This document shows, one piece after another, positions 1-5,250 of a stretch of DNA of 7,560 nt (positions are counted from its first letter, which is position 1; the number at the start of each line of letters is the position of its first letter). The stretch comes from Bacillota bacterium (lineage in GTDB: Bacteria; Bacillota; Clostridia; Oscillospirales; Ruminococcaceae), in contig JAEXAZ010000168.1 in assembly GCA_023394255.1 (NCBI GenBank), positions 1 through 7,560 on the forward strand. The letters are read 5' to 3'. The notes beneath the pieces were generated by a model. The model was not told the DNA's origin. It made no database searches and saw nothing but the letters and a program-made list of their open reading frames with translations. The position numbers were made by a program, and so were the translations under genes.

Positions 1-107
1 CTGAAGGTCGTTCTGCTAATAAAGAAATCGAGCAGTATATCAAAAAACGGGTTTCTGAATTTGAAACCATTCACGGTAAAATTGAAGTGAATGGCAAGGA
101 AGAATAG
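1..107 (+). CDS. 3' end of an unrecognised gene (partial)
   Basis: Frame 3 is open from the window edge to a TAG at 105-107 and gives about 34 C-terminal residues, rich in Lys and Glu and ending in VNGKEE. The segment looks like a soluble, probably helical tail (residues around EIEQYIKKRV) followed by a short beta-like end. The other two plus-strand frames are less convincing: frame 2 opens with a stop, and frame 1 stops earlier. A strong terminator hairpin begins 45 bases after the stop, as expected at the end of a transcription unit. I do not recognise the family from this fragment, and the start and domains lie outside the window. Confidence 0.6.
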   Translation, partial: EGRSANKEIEQYIKKRVSEFETIHGKIEVNGKEE

Positions 108-130
108 CACCTCCTTGTTAAGTGGAAACT

Positions 131-151
131 GCTGTAAGCGCCGCTTGCAGC
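131..151. repeat. Small hairpin before the terminator
   Basis: GCTGTAAG (131-138) pairs with CTTGCAGC (144-151) with one G-U pair, around a 5-base loop. It sits directly before the main terminator hairpin. It could be a secondary fold in the 3' UTR of the upstream gene, or part of the minus-strand ABC-F trailer. Function unknown. Confidence 0.4.
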
Positions 152-183
152 AAGAAGGCCCGCCGAAAGGCGGGCCTTCTTTA
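152..183 (+). terminator. Shared terminator between convergent genes
   Basis: A perfect 13-bp stem is formed by AAGAAGGCCCGCC (152-164) and its complement (169-181), with a GAAA tetraloop at 165-168. The plus-strand 3' side reads CTTCTTTAATTT. The hairpin lies 45 bases after the stop of the upstream partial gene and only 4 bases beyond the stop of the convergent ABC-F gene (186-188), so it probably serves both. The T-rich tail is better in the plus direction; in the minus direction the tail is only TTCTTGC. Confidence 0.85.
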
Positions 184-185
184 AT

Positions 186-1787
186 TTACAGGTTCAGCGA
201 TTTTTTCCACTCCAGGAAATCGTCATATTCGACCGCTTTGTCCAGAATGGTACCGTCCATCCTGATCTCAATAATACGGTTGGCAATCGTCTGTATGAAC
301 TGGTGGTCCTGCGAGGAGAACAGCACGTTCCCCGGGAAATCGATCAGGCCGTTATTCACCGCCGTGATGGACTCCAGATCCAGATGGTTGGTCGGCTGAT
401 CGAGCAGCAGCACATTCGCGCCCGACAGCATCATGCGGGACAGCATGCAGCGCACCTTCTCACCGCCGCTGAGGACCTTCACCGATTTATAGACGTCGTC
501 GCCGGAGAACAGCATCCGCCCGAGAAATCCGCGCATAAAGGTTTCGGTGTCGTCCGGGGAATACTGGGCAAACCATTGGATCATTGTCAGGTCGTTATTA
601 TTAAAATAGGCGCTGTTGTCCTTGGGAAAATAGCTCTGTGAGGTGGTCATCCCCCATTTGAAGCTGCCATCGTCCGGTTCCAGCTCCCCCGCCAGAATCC
701 GGAACAGCGCGGTCTGCGCCTGCTCATTCTCCCCGACAAAGGCGATCTTATCGTTTTTATTCACACGGAACGACACATGGTCGAGCACTTTGACGCCGTC
801 AATGGTTTTTGTTAAATCGGTAACCTCCAGGATGTCCTTGCCCACCTCACGGTCAGGCTTAAATCCTACCCACGGGTAGCGGCGGGAGGACGCGGGCATC
901 TCATCGACCGTCAGCTTGTCCAGCAGCTTTCTGCGGCTGGTTGCCTGTTTCGATTTGGACTTGTTCGCCGAAAAGCGCGCAATAAACGCCTGCAGGTCTT
1001 TGATCTGGTCCTCGCGCTTGCGCGTCTGGTCTTTCATGATCTGCTGCATCACCTTGCTCGATTCATACCAGAAATCATAGTTGCCCACATACAAGCGCAC
1101 CTGGTTGAAATCGATGTCGACAATATGCGTGCAGATGGTATTCAGGAAATGGCGGTCATGGGAGACCACAATGACCGTTCCGGGGAAATCAAGCAGAAAG
1201 TCCTCCAGCCAGTCGATGGATTTGATGTCAAGGTTATTGGTCGGCTCGTCGAGCAGCAGGATATCCGGCTGGCCGAACAGCGCCTGCGCCAGCAGGACCT
1301 TCACTTTTTCGCCGCCCTTGAGGTCGCCCATCAGCAGTTCGTTCTGCTCCGGCGCAAGCCCGAGGCCCTGCAGCAGACGGGCGGCATCGGTTTCCGCGTC
1401 CCAGCCGTTCATTTCGGCGAACTCGCCTTCCAGCTCCGCCGCACGCGCGCCGTCCTCGTCGGAAAAGTCCGGCTTTTCATAAAGCGCGTCCTTTTCCTTC
1501 ATCACCTCAAAAAGCCGGGGATTCCCCAGCATGACCGTGTCAAGCACACGGTATTCGTCGTACTGGAACTGGTCCTGCTTGAGCACCGACATGCGGCACT
1601 CCTTCGGAATGGCGACTTCCCCCGTGGTCGGGTCCAGTTCGCCCGAAAGAATCCGCAGAAAGGTGGACTTCCCCGCCCCGTTGGCGCCGATGACGCCATA
1701 GCAGTTCCCGGGGGTGAATTTGAGGTCGGCGCCGGCAAACAGCTTGACGCCTCCAAACATCAGGCTGACATTGGATACTGTAATCAT
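186..1787 (-). CDS. ABC-F family ATPase, YkpA/YbiT-like
   Basis: This is a 533-residue soluble protein with two ABC nucleotide-binding domains and no membrane segments, the layout of ABC-F proteins that act on the ribosome in the cytoplasm as translation factors or ribosome-protection proteins. NBD1 looks intact: Walker A GANGAGKST (34-42), signature LKGGEK (156-161), Walker B with catalytic Glu (LLLDEPTNNLD, Glu181) and the switch SHD (His210). A charged helical linker (about 245-305), rich in Lys, Arg and Gln, corresponds to the P-site tRNA interaction motif. NBD2 keeps signature LSGGEK (439-444) but has Gln358 at the Walker A Lys position (GENEQAQT), Gln464 after the Walker B Asp (LLLDQPTNHLD) and Gln493 in place of the switch His (SSQDHQF). 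Length and sequence fit the YkpA/YbiT group; it has no features that let me call it an antibiotic-resistance factor. Start ATG follows GGAGGAG and a consensus-like promoter. It appears monocistronic. Confidence 0.95.
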   Translation of the reverse strand: MITVSNVSLMFGGVKLFAGADLKFTPGNCYGVIGANGAGKSTFLRILSGELDPTTGEVAIPKECRMSVLKQDQFQYDEYRVLDTVMLGNPRLFEVMKEKDALYEKPDFSDEDGARAAELEGEFAEMNGWDAETDAARLLQGLGLAPEQNELLMGDLKGGEKVKVLLAQALFGQPDILLLDEPTNNLDIKSIDWLEDFLLDFPGTVIVVSHDRHFLNTICTHIVDIDFNQVRLYVGNYDFWYESSKVMQQIMKDQTRKREDQIKDLQAFIARFSANKSKSKQATSRRKLLDKLTVDEMPASSRRYPWVGFKPDREVGKDILEVTDLTKTIDGVKVLDHVSFRVNKNDKIAFVGENEQAQTALFRILAGELEPDDGSFKWGMTTSQSYFPKDNSAYFNNNDLTMIQWFAQYSPDDTETFMRGFLGRMLFSGDDVYKSVKVLSGGEKVRCMLSRMMLSGANVLLLDQPTNHLDLESITAVNNGLIDFPGNVLFSSQDHQFIQTIANRIIEIRMDGTILDKAVEYDDFLEWKKSLNL

Positions 1788-1844
1788 AGCTCCTCCATTT
1801 ATCTGAACTTACAAAAAATATTTGTTTGATTTGTCACGTTTTCC

Positions 1845-1872
1845 AGTATAGCATAGATTCCGATTTCGTCAA
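1845..1872 (-). promoter_or_regulatory. Sigma-A promoter of the ABC-F gene
   Basis: On the minus strand a TTGACG -35 box (1872 to 1867) is followed after 16 bases by TATACT (1850 to 1845), preceded by TGC, which makes an extended -10. The predicted transcript would start near 1838 and have a leader of about 50 bases before the ATG at 1787. No attenuator or leader-peptide structure of the kind found before resistance-type ABC-F genes is apparent in this short leader. Confidence 0.75.
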
Positions 1873-1911
1873 TAAAATCCGCCGGAAATCTGCGAAAAAT
1901 GCCTGTTTTTC

Positions 1912-1941
1912 TTTACTTGCAGGCCAAAAACCGTGTATACT
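1912..1941 (+). promoter_or_regulatory. Sigma-A promoter of the trkA-like pair
   Basis: TTTACT (1912-1917) and TATACT (1936-1941) are separated by 18 bases. The predicted start near 1948 leaves a leader of about 27 bases before the ATG at 1975. The -35 box is 39 bp away from that of the divergent ABC-F promoter, so the two promoters are back to back without overlapping. Confidence 0.6.
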
Positions 1942-1974
1942 ATAGTTGTATCTTTTAAGAAATGGGGCAGTCCT

Positions 1975-2604
1975 ATGAATATTCTGGTAGTTGGCTGCGG
2001 CAAGGTTGGTTCCCAGCTCAGCAATGTGCTCTCCAAGATGGGGCATGATGTTTCTGTTGTCGATTCCGATGCGGCACAGTTTTCCAATCTGACGGATGAT
2101 TTTACCGGCTATACCGTTTCCGGCGTCCCTATCGACCAGGACGTGCTTAAGCGCGCGGGCATCGCGGGCTGCGATGCTTTGGCCGCCGTGACGACTGACG
2201 ACAACATGAACGTTATGGTCTGCCAGATCGCAAGCGAGGTCTACAAGATCCCCCGCGTGCTTGCCCGAATTTACGACCCGCGGCGCAGCAATGTTTTTTC
2301 ACAGTTTGGCCTGCATACCGTCTGCCCGACCAACCTGTCTGTGGATGCGATCTATTCGATGCTCACGGGACGCGACCAGGTGAAAAATCTGTATCTTGAT
2401 TCGGCCACCGTCTCGTTCGAAACGGTGACCCCCTCCCCAAAACAGATCGGTTCGCCTGTGTCGAAGCTGATTTCGGACAACTCCCAAAAATCGGTCCTGT
2501 TCGGGATCCTGCACCGGGACGGCAATCTGGAATTGGCTCACCCGGGGCTGAAAGAGCCGGTCGGGCCGGAAGACCGCCTGCTGATGGCGAAGGTAATCGA
2601 CTAG
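1975..2604 (+). CDS. TrkA/KtrA-type RCK potassium-transport regulator (first of pair)
   Basis: This is a 209-residue cytoplasmic RCK protein, the nucleotide-binding regulatory subunit that gates a TrkH/KtrB-type K+ channel. The N-terminal Rossmann fold has the dinucleotide motif GCGKVG (7-12) with an acidic residue at the end of the second strand (Asp30), then AVTTDDNMN (71-79) and ARIYDP (97-102), all typical of RCK_N. Residues from about 135 to 209 form a shorter RCK_C (TrkA-C) domain. A GTG further upstream at 1933 would add 14 residues, but that start lies inside the -10 region of the promoter; the ATG is placed 7 bases after GGGG and begins exactly at the first beta strand. It is followed after 19 bases by a second RCK gene, so the two are almost certainly co-transcribed. 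No channel subunit gene lies within the window. Confidence 0.92.
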   Translation: MNILVVGCGKVGSQLSNVLSKMGHDVSVVDSDAAQFSNLTDDFTGYTVSGVPIDQDVLKRAGIAGCDALAAVTTDDNMNVMVCQIASEVYKIPRVLARIYDPRRSNVFSQFGLHTVCPTNLSVDAIYSMLTGRDQVKNLYLDSATVSFETVTPSPKQIGSPVSKLISDNSQKSVLFGILHRDGNLELAHPGLKEPVGPEDRLLMAKVID

Positions 2605-2623
2605 CAAAGGAGGAACCCGATTC

Positions 2624-3301
2624 ATGAAAGTGATCGTAGTGGGCGGCGGGAAAGTCGGCTATTACCTGACAAAGACCCTTTTGGAGCACGGCCACAAGCC
2701 TCATCTGATCGAAAAAGAACGCGGCACCTGCGCCCACGCCGCGAACGACCTTGATGTGCCGGTCATCTGCGGAGATGGCAGTACCATTGATGTACTGGAA
2801 AGCGCCGAGACGCACGACGCGGACGCGCTGATTGCAGTCACCGGGCGGGACCAGGATAACCTGGTGGCCTGTCAGCTTGCAAAACAGCTGTTCCATGTAC
2901 AGCGCACGGTGGCGCGCATCAACAATCCGAAGAATGCCGCTGTGATGAAGCAGCTTGGCGTTGACATTCCCGTTTCTTCCACCGACAATATCGCGCGGCT
3001 GTTGGAGCACGAAGTAGACAGCGCCTCCATCAAGCAGCTGATGTCGCTCAACCGCGGGGAGACTTCCCTGTGTGAACTGCTGATCCCCCAGCAATATAAG
3101 CTCGACGGCGTGCGTCTTTCCGAGCTGCAGCTGCCGGAAGAATCCATTATTGTCTCAATCACCCGCGACGGTAAATTGATTATCCCACGGGGCAATGCCC
3201 AGATTCTCAGCGGTGACAAAATTCTGGTCATCTGTGACAACAAGGTTGTGCACGAGTTGTCCCGGAAGATCGGGCTGGAAGCCCACAGGGTGGGGGATTA
3301 G
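2624..3301 (+). CDS. trkA: TrkA-type RCK potassium-transport regulator (second of pair)
   Basis: A 225-residue protein with the same RCK_N plus RCK_C layout as its upstream neighbour. It has dinucleotide motif GGGKVG (7-12), Glu30 closing the second strand (HLIEKE), the pattern AVTGRDQDN (71-79) and ARINNP (97-102). The C-terminal TrkA-C domain (about 140-215) is complete, including the pattern SITRDGKLIIPRG and a final GDKILVIC strand. Start ATG is preceded by AAAGGAGG with good spacing. The pair probably forms a mixed gating ring or serves two channels; E. coli TrkA instead fuses two such units in one chain. The choice of ligand (NAD(H), ATP or ADP) cannot be settled by eye. A strong terminator follows. 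Confidence 0.93.
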   Translation: MKVIVVGGGKVGYYLTKTLLEHGHKPHLIEKERGTCAHAANDLDVPVICGDGSTIDVLESAETHDADALIAVTGRDQDNLVACQLAKQLFHVQRTVARINNPKNAAVMKQLGVDIPVSSTDNIARLLEHEVDSASIKQLMSLNRGETSLCELLIPQQYKLDGVRLSELQLPEESIIVSITRDGKLIIPRGNAQILSGDKILVICDNKVVHELSRKIGLEAHRVGD

Positions 3302-3342
3302 CCGTCCGGCCTGCGCGGCGATTTGGTTTGGCAAATACGGTT

Positions 3343-3378
3343 CGGGAGGTATCCGCTTTCGCGGATACCTCCCGTTTT
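3343..3378 (+). terminator. Rho-independent terminator of the trkA-like operon
   Basis: A perfect 14-bp stem, CGGGAGGTATCCGC (3343-3356) with its complement at 3361-3374 and a TTTC loop, is followed by TTTT (3375-3378). It lies 41 bases after the second trkA stop. It is also about 57 bases beyond the stop of the convergent phosphodiesterase gene; on that strand the loop is GAAA, but no T tract follows, so it is less convincing there. The 3302-3434 spacer holds nothing else I can identify. Confidence 0.9.
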
Positions 3379-3434
3379 ACGTCAGATTCCTTTTTACGCC
3401 GGGTGATCTATGCTTCATTTGCCTGCTTTTAGAA

Positions 3435-3920
3435 CTATGTCAAATCCAATTCATTGATAAAGCATACAATATCACGATCCGTAATGTCAATCACACCATA
3501 GCTGGGTTTGGTTCCCCGCGGCATCCCGAGACTGCCGGGGTTCAGGATATGGACGCCGTTTTGGTAGTCCACCAGCGGGATATGGGTGTGCCCAAACAGG
3601 ATCACATTTGCCTGAACCTCCGTGCCGGCACGGTAAAGGTCATCCAGTTCGTATTTTACATTATACATATGACCATGTGTATAAAATATTTTCGCAATCC
3701 CACAGGAAAAACAACCGGCCAGCGACGTGCTGGTGCCAAAATCACAGTTGCCGCGCGCGCTGAGAAATCTGCATTCAGGATAGATGCTTTCCACCTGCCC
3801 CAGCTCGACGGCGCCGTCGCCCAGATGGATAAAGAGGTCCGCCGTGTTGCGGTATTTTTCCACCAGCGCATGCAGCGCGTAAAAATCCCTGTGGGTATCC
3901 GATGTTACAATAATCCGCAT
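3435..3920 (-). CDS. MJ0936/YfcE-type metallophosphodiesterase
   Basis: A 161-residue calcineurin-like phosphoesterase of the small YfcE/YsnB/MJ0936 group, cytosolic enzymes that hydrolyse phosphodiester bonds in vitro with Mn2+ or similar metals; the physiological substrate is not established for most members. Metal ligands are visible in order: SDTH (Asp8, His10), LGD (Asp35), RGNCD (Asn58), THGH (His82, His84) and GHTH (His111, His113). A late NPGS motif (127-130) is also typical of the family. The open frame runs 65 residues further upstream, but that part is unlike the family and would overlap the divergent operon, so I start at the ATG next to the first beta strand (MRIIVTSDTH). AAAGG lies 11 bases before it. 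Its own promoter is unclear: TTGTAT-N17-TATTCT on the minus strand (4001 to 3973) is a weak candidate. Confidence 0.92.
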   Translation of the reverse strand: MRIIVTSDTHRDFYALHALVEKYRNTADLFIHLGDGAVELGQVESIYPECRFLSARGNCDFGTSTSLAGCFSCGIAKIFYTHGHMYNVKYELDDLYRAGTEVQANVILFGHTHIPLVDYQNGVHILNPGSLGMPRGTKPSYGVIDITDRDIVCFINELDLT

Positions 3921-3973
3921 AGAGTCCGTAACCTTTCGGCTTAGATTCGACAGCCCCGCTGTCACACAATAGA

Positions 3974-4002
3974 GAATATCTGCTAATAATATATCATACA
4001 AT
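3974..4002 (+). promoter_or_regulatory. Predicted sigma-E (sporulation mother-cell) promoter
   Basis: GAATATC (3974-3980) and CATACAAT (3995-4002) are separated by 14 bases. The Bacillus sigma-E consensus is about KMATATT, 14-15 bases, CATACAMT; this site matches 6 of 7 positions in the -35 and all 8 in the -10. The predicted transcript would begin near 4009, giving a leader of about 23 bases with the ribosome-binding site correctly placed. The -10 also fits the looser sigma-K pattern CATANNNT. A competing sigma-A reading (GTCACA 3961-3966, N17, TGC-TAATAA 3981-3989) is possible but weaker. Confidence 0.65.
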
Positions 4003-4017
4003 GGAGTGAATGAAAAC

Positions 4018-4026
4018 AGGCGGTGA
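4018..4026 (+). promoter_or_regulatory. Ribosome-binding site that selects a TTG start
   Basis: AGGCGGTGA differs by one base from AGGAGGTGA, the complement of the 16S rRNA 3' end. It ends 5 bases before TTG at 4032. The alternative GTG start at 4023 lies inside this element and has no suitable site of its own, so the TTG is the better start. Confidence 0.6.
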
Positions 4027-4031
4027 CAAAC

Positions 4032-4286
4032 TTGAACAATAATTTTAATTTCTCTCAGAATCAGCTGGACGCCCTGATCGGGCTGGCAGGCAAAAAGATG
4101 GGAGCCGACCCGCAAAAGCTCAAGCAGCAGATGGAAAGCGGCCAGATGGACAGCGTTCTGAAAAAACTGAATGCCAATCAGCAGGCACAGTTTAAAAACC
4201 TGGTGAACAACCCGGCTGCTGTCCAGCAGCTGATGGAAAACCCAAATATGCAGGCCCTGCTGAAAAACCTGATGGGCGGCAAATAA
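4032..4286 (+). CDS. Small Gln/Asn-rich protein of unknown function (operon gene 1)
   Basis: An 84-residue cytosolic protein with no signal peptide, cysteine or membrane segment. The N-terminus is Asn-rich, followed by predicted helices (QLDALIGLAGKKMG; KLKQQMESG; SVLKKLNANQQAQF) rich in Lys, Gln and Met. The C-terminal third carries two NP dipeptides (NNPAAVQQL and ENPNMQALLKNL), a spacing that recalls STI1-type helical repeats of chaperone-associated proteins; that resemblance is only by eye. The start is a TTG preceded by AGGCGGTGA; GTG at 4023 would add three residues. It is the first gene of a three-gene operon behind a sigma-E-like promoter, with 24 bases before the next gene. I believe similar short proteins occur in related Clostridia, but I cannot name the family. 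Confidence 0.8.
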   Translation: MNNNFNFSQNQLDALIGLAGKKMGADPQKLKQQMESGQMDSVLKKLNANQQAQFKNLVNNPAAVQQLMENPNMQALLKNLMGGK

Positions 4287-4310
4287 ACGAGGGGGAATGG
4301 AGGGATTACG

Positions 4311-4835
4311 ATGGATGATTTAAACTCGACGCTGAGCGCAATTTTGAACGATCCGGACAAAATGGCTCAGCTTCGTTCCGTTGCGGAATCGCTGGGCCTG
4401 AACTCGGGAGGGGGTGCCCCGTCTCCCCCTCCGCAGCAGAATGCCGCTCCCACAGGCGGCGGAAACTCCGGCAATTCGAACGGCAATGGCGGCATCGATG
4501 CCGCCGCCATTGCCTCCATCCTCCAGAATTTTCAAAATATCGGGAATGCGGGTGCGGGAGGCGATGCGTCTTCCTCCGGAAATTCACCGGTAAATCTGGG
4601 GGCAATTTCAAAGGCAGCACAAATTTTTTCCACATTTAACCAAAATGACAAAAACGTAGAGCTGCTGCGTACATTGAAGCCGCATTTCTCTGCCGCCCGC
4701 GCAGGCCGTATCGACGACGCGGTGCGCATCATGCAGCTTCTGAAAGCCTGGCCCGCACTGCGCGACAGCGGCCTGCTCAGCAGCTTGGGCAATCTTGGCG
4801 GCCTTGGCAATCTGTTTGGAGGTGGCAGACGATGA
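4311..4835 (+). CDS. Unknown protein with Gly/Ser/Asn-rich linker and conserved-looking C-terminal helix pair (operon gene 2)
   Basis: A 174-residue protein in three parts: a short N-terminal helix (MDDLNSTLSAILNDP, then AQLRSVAESLGL, 1-30); a low-complexity Gly, Pro, Ser, Asn linker (31-95) interrupted by a helical IDAAAIASILQNFQ stretch (62-75); and a charged helical module (100-150) with NDKNVELLRTLKPHFS and RIDDAVRIMQLLKAWP. The tail (155-172) is Gly/Leu-rich with LGNLGG-like repeats. No signal peptide, metal site or enzyme motif is seen. The C-terminal module resembles a pattern I associate with uncharacterised clostridial proteins (LL-xLKP...R..RID.A..IM.L), but I cannot confirm that. 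ATG follows GGAGGG by 6 bases. The gene overlaps the next by ATGA, and its last Gly codons contain the next gene's ribosome-binding site, so the two are translationally coupled. Confidence 0.85.
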   Translation: MDDLNSTLSAILNDPDKMAQLRSVAESLGLNSGGGAPSPPPQQNAAPTGGGNSGNSNGNGGIDAAAIASILQNFQNIGNAGAGGDASSSGNSPVNLGAISKAAQIFSTFNQNDKNVELLRTLKPHFSAARAGRIDDAVRIMQLLKAWPALRDSGLLSSLGNLGGLGNLFGGGRR

Positions 4836-5224
4836 TGCGGTGGAACAGCACCAAAACCTATACCGAAGAAGATATTATACGTATGCAGCAGGAAGCGGTC
4901 AGCCGTGTCCATGAAATGCAGGAACGCGCTCAAAATATGACGTATTATGAATACGATTCCAGACCGGCAATCGGCGAGCACTACGATCGGCCGGTAATCG
5001 AAGCGGAATCCAGAATCGTTCCGGTTGAGCAGACATCCCCTCCCGCTCAGGAGGCATCCGCCGAATCCGCTCCCGCGAACACAAATGACAACCAGTCTCA
5101 CGGGCTTCTGGACCATCTTAATCTTGACAGCGAATCTCTGCTGATTTTAGGGCTGATCTATCTGCTTTATAACGAAAAGGCAGACACTTCGCTTTTGATG
5201 GCGCTGGGTTATCTCCTGCTTTGA
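4832..5224 (+). CDS. Unknown protein with hydrophobic C-terminus (operon gene 3)
   Basis: A 130-residue protein with an N-terminal charged helix (TEEDIIRMQQEAVSRVHEMQ, about 11-30), a variable Pro/Glu/Ala/Ser-rich middle (45-88), and a C-terminal block that begins at GLLDHLNLDS. This block contains two short hydrophobic stretches, LLILGLIYLLY (103-113) and LLMALGYLLL (121-130), separated by the charged NEKADTS. The protein ends on the second stretch. Each is shorter than a normal membrane helix, so it may pack as a helical hairpin, associate with a membrane surface, or oligomerise. No family name is known to me. ATG overlaps the upstream stop (ATGA) and follows GGAGGTG by 7 bases; a second ATG directly after it gives a start one codon shorter. 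A terminator follows 30 bases after the stop. Confidence 0.85.
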   Translation: MMRWNSTKTYTEEDIIRMQQEAVSRVHEMQERAQNMTYYEYDSRPAIGEHYDRPVIEAESRIVPVEQTSPPAQEASAESAPANTNDNQSHGLLDHLNLDSESLLILGLIYLLYNEKADTSLLMALGYLLL

Positions 5225-5250
5225 GTTGCCGTTTCGGGCAATACATAGTT

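Noticed and set aside
1125..1829. Long plus-strand open frame opposite the ABC-F gene
   Set aside because: It is antisense to a gene with clear Walker motifs, has no recognisable motif and no ribosome-binding site; an effect of GC-rich codon use.
2363..3094. Minus-strand open frame across both trkA-like genes
   Set aside because: It spans a gene boundary on the opposite strand and has no family features.
3195..3944. Plus-strand open frame over the trkA end, its terminator and the phosphodiesterase gene
   Set aside because: It runs through a strong terminator and is the mirror of a well-supported gene.
4010..4042. Tiny open frame (ATG at 4010, ten codons) before operon gene 1
   Set aside because: It overlaps the real ribosome-binding site and start, begins at about the predicted transcript start, and its GGAG is too close to the ATG.
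3921..4115. N-terminal extension of the phosphodiesterase gene
   Set aside because: The extension is not part of the family fold, would overlap the start of the divergent operon, and the internal ATG begins exactly at the conserved first strand.
5226..5241. TTGCC/GGCAA hairpin as terminator for rsmI
   Set aside because: The stem has only 5 bp and no T tract follows on the minus strand.
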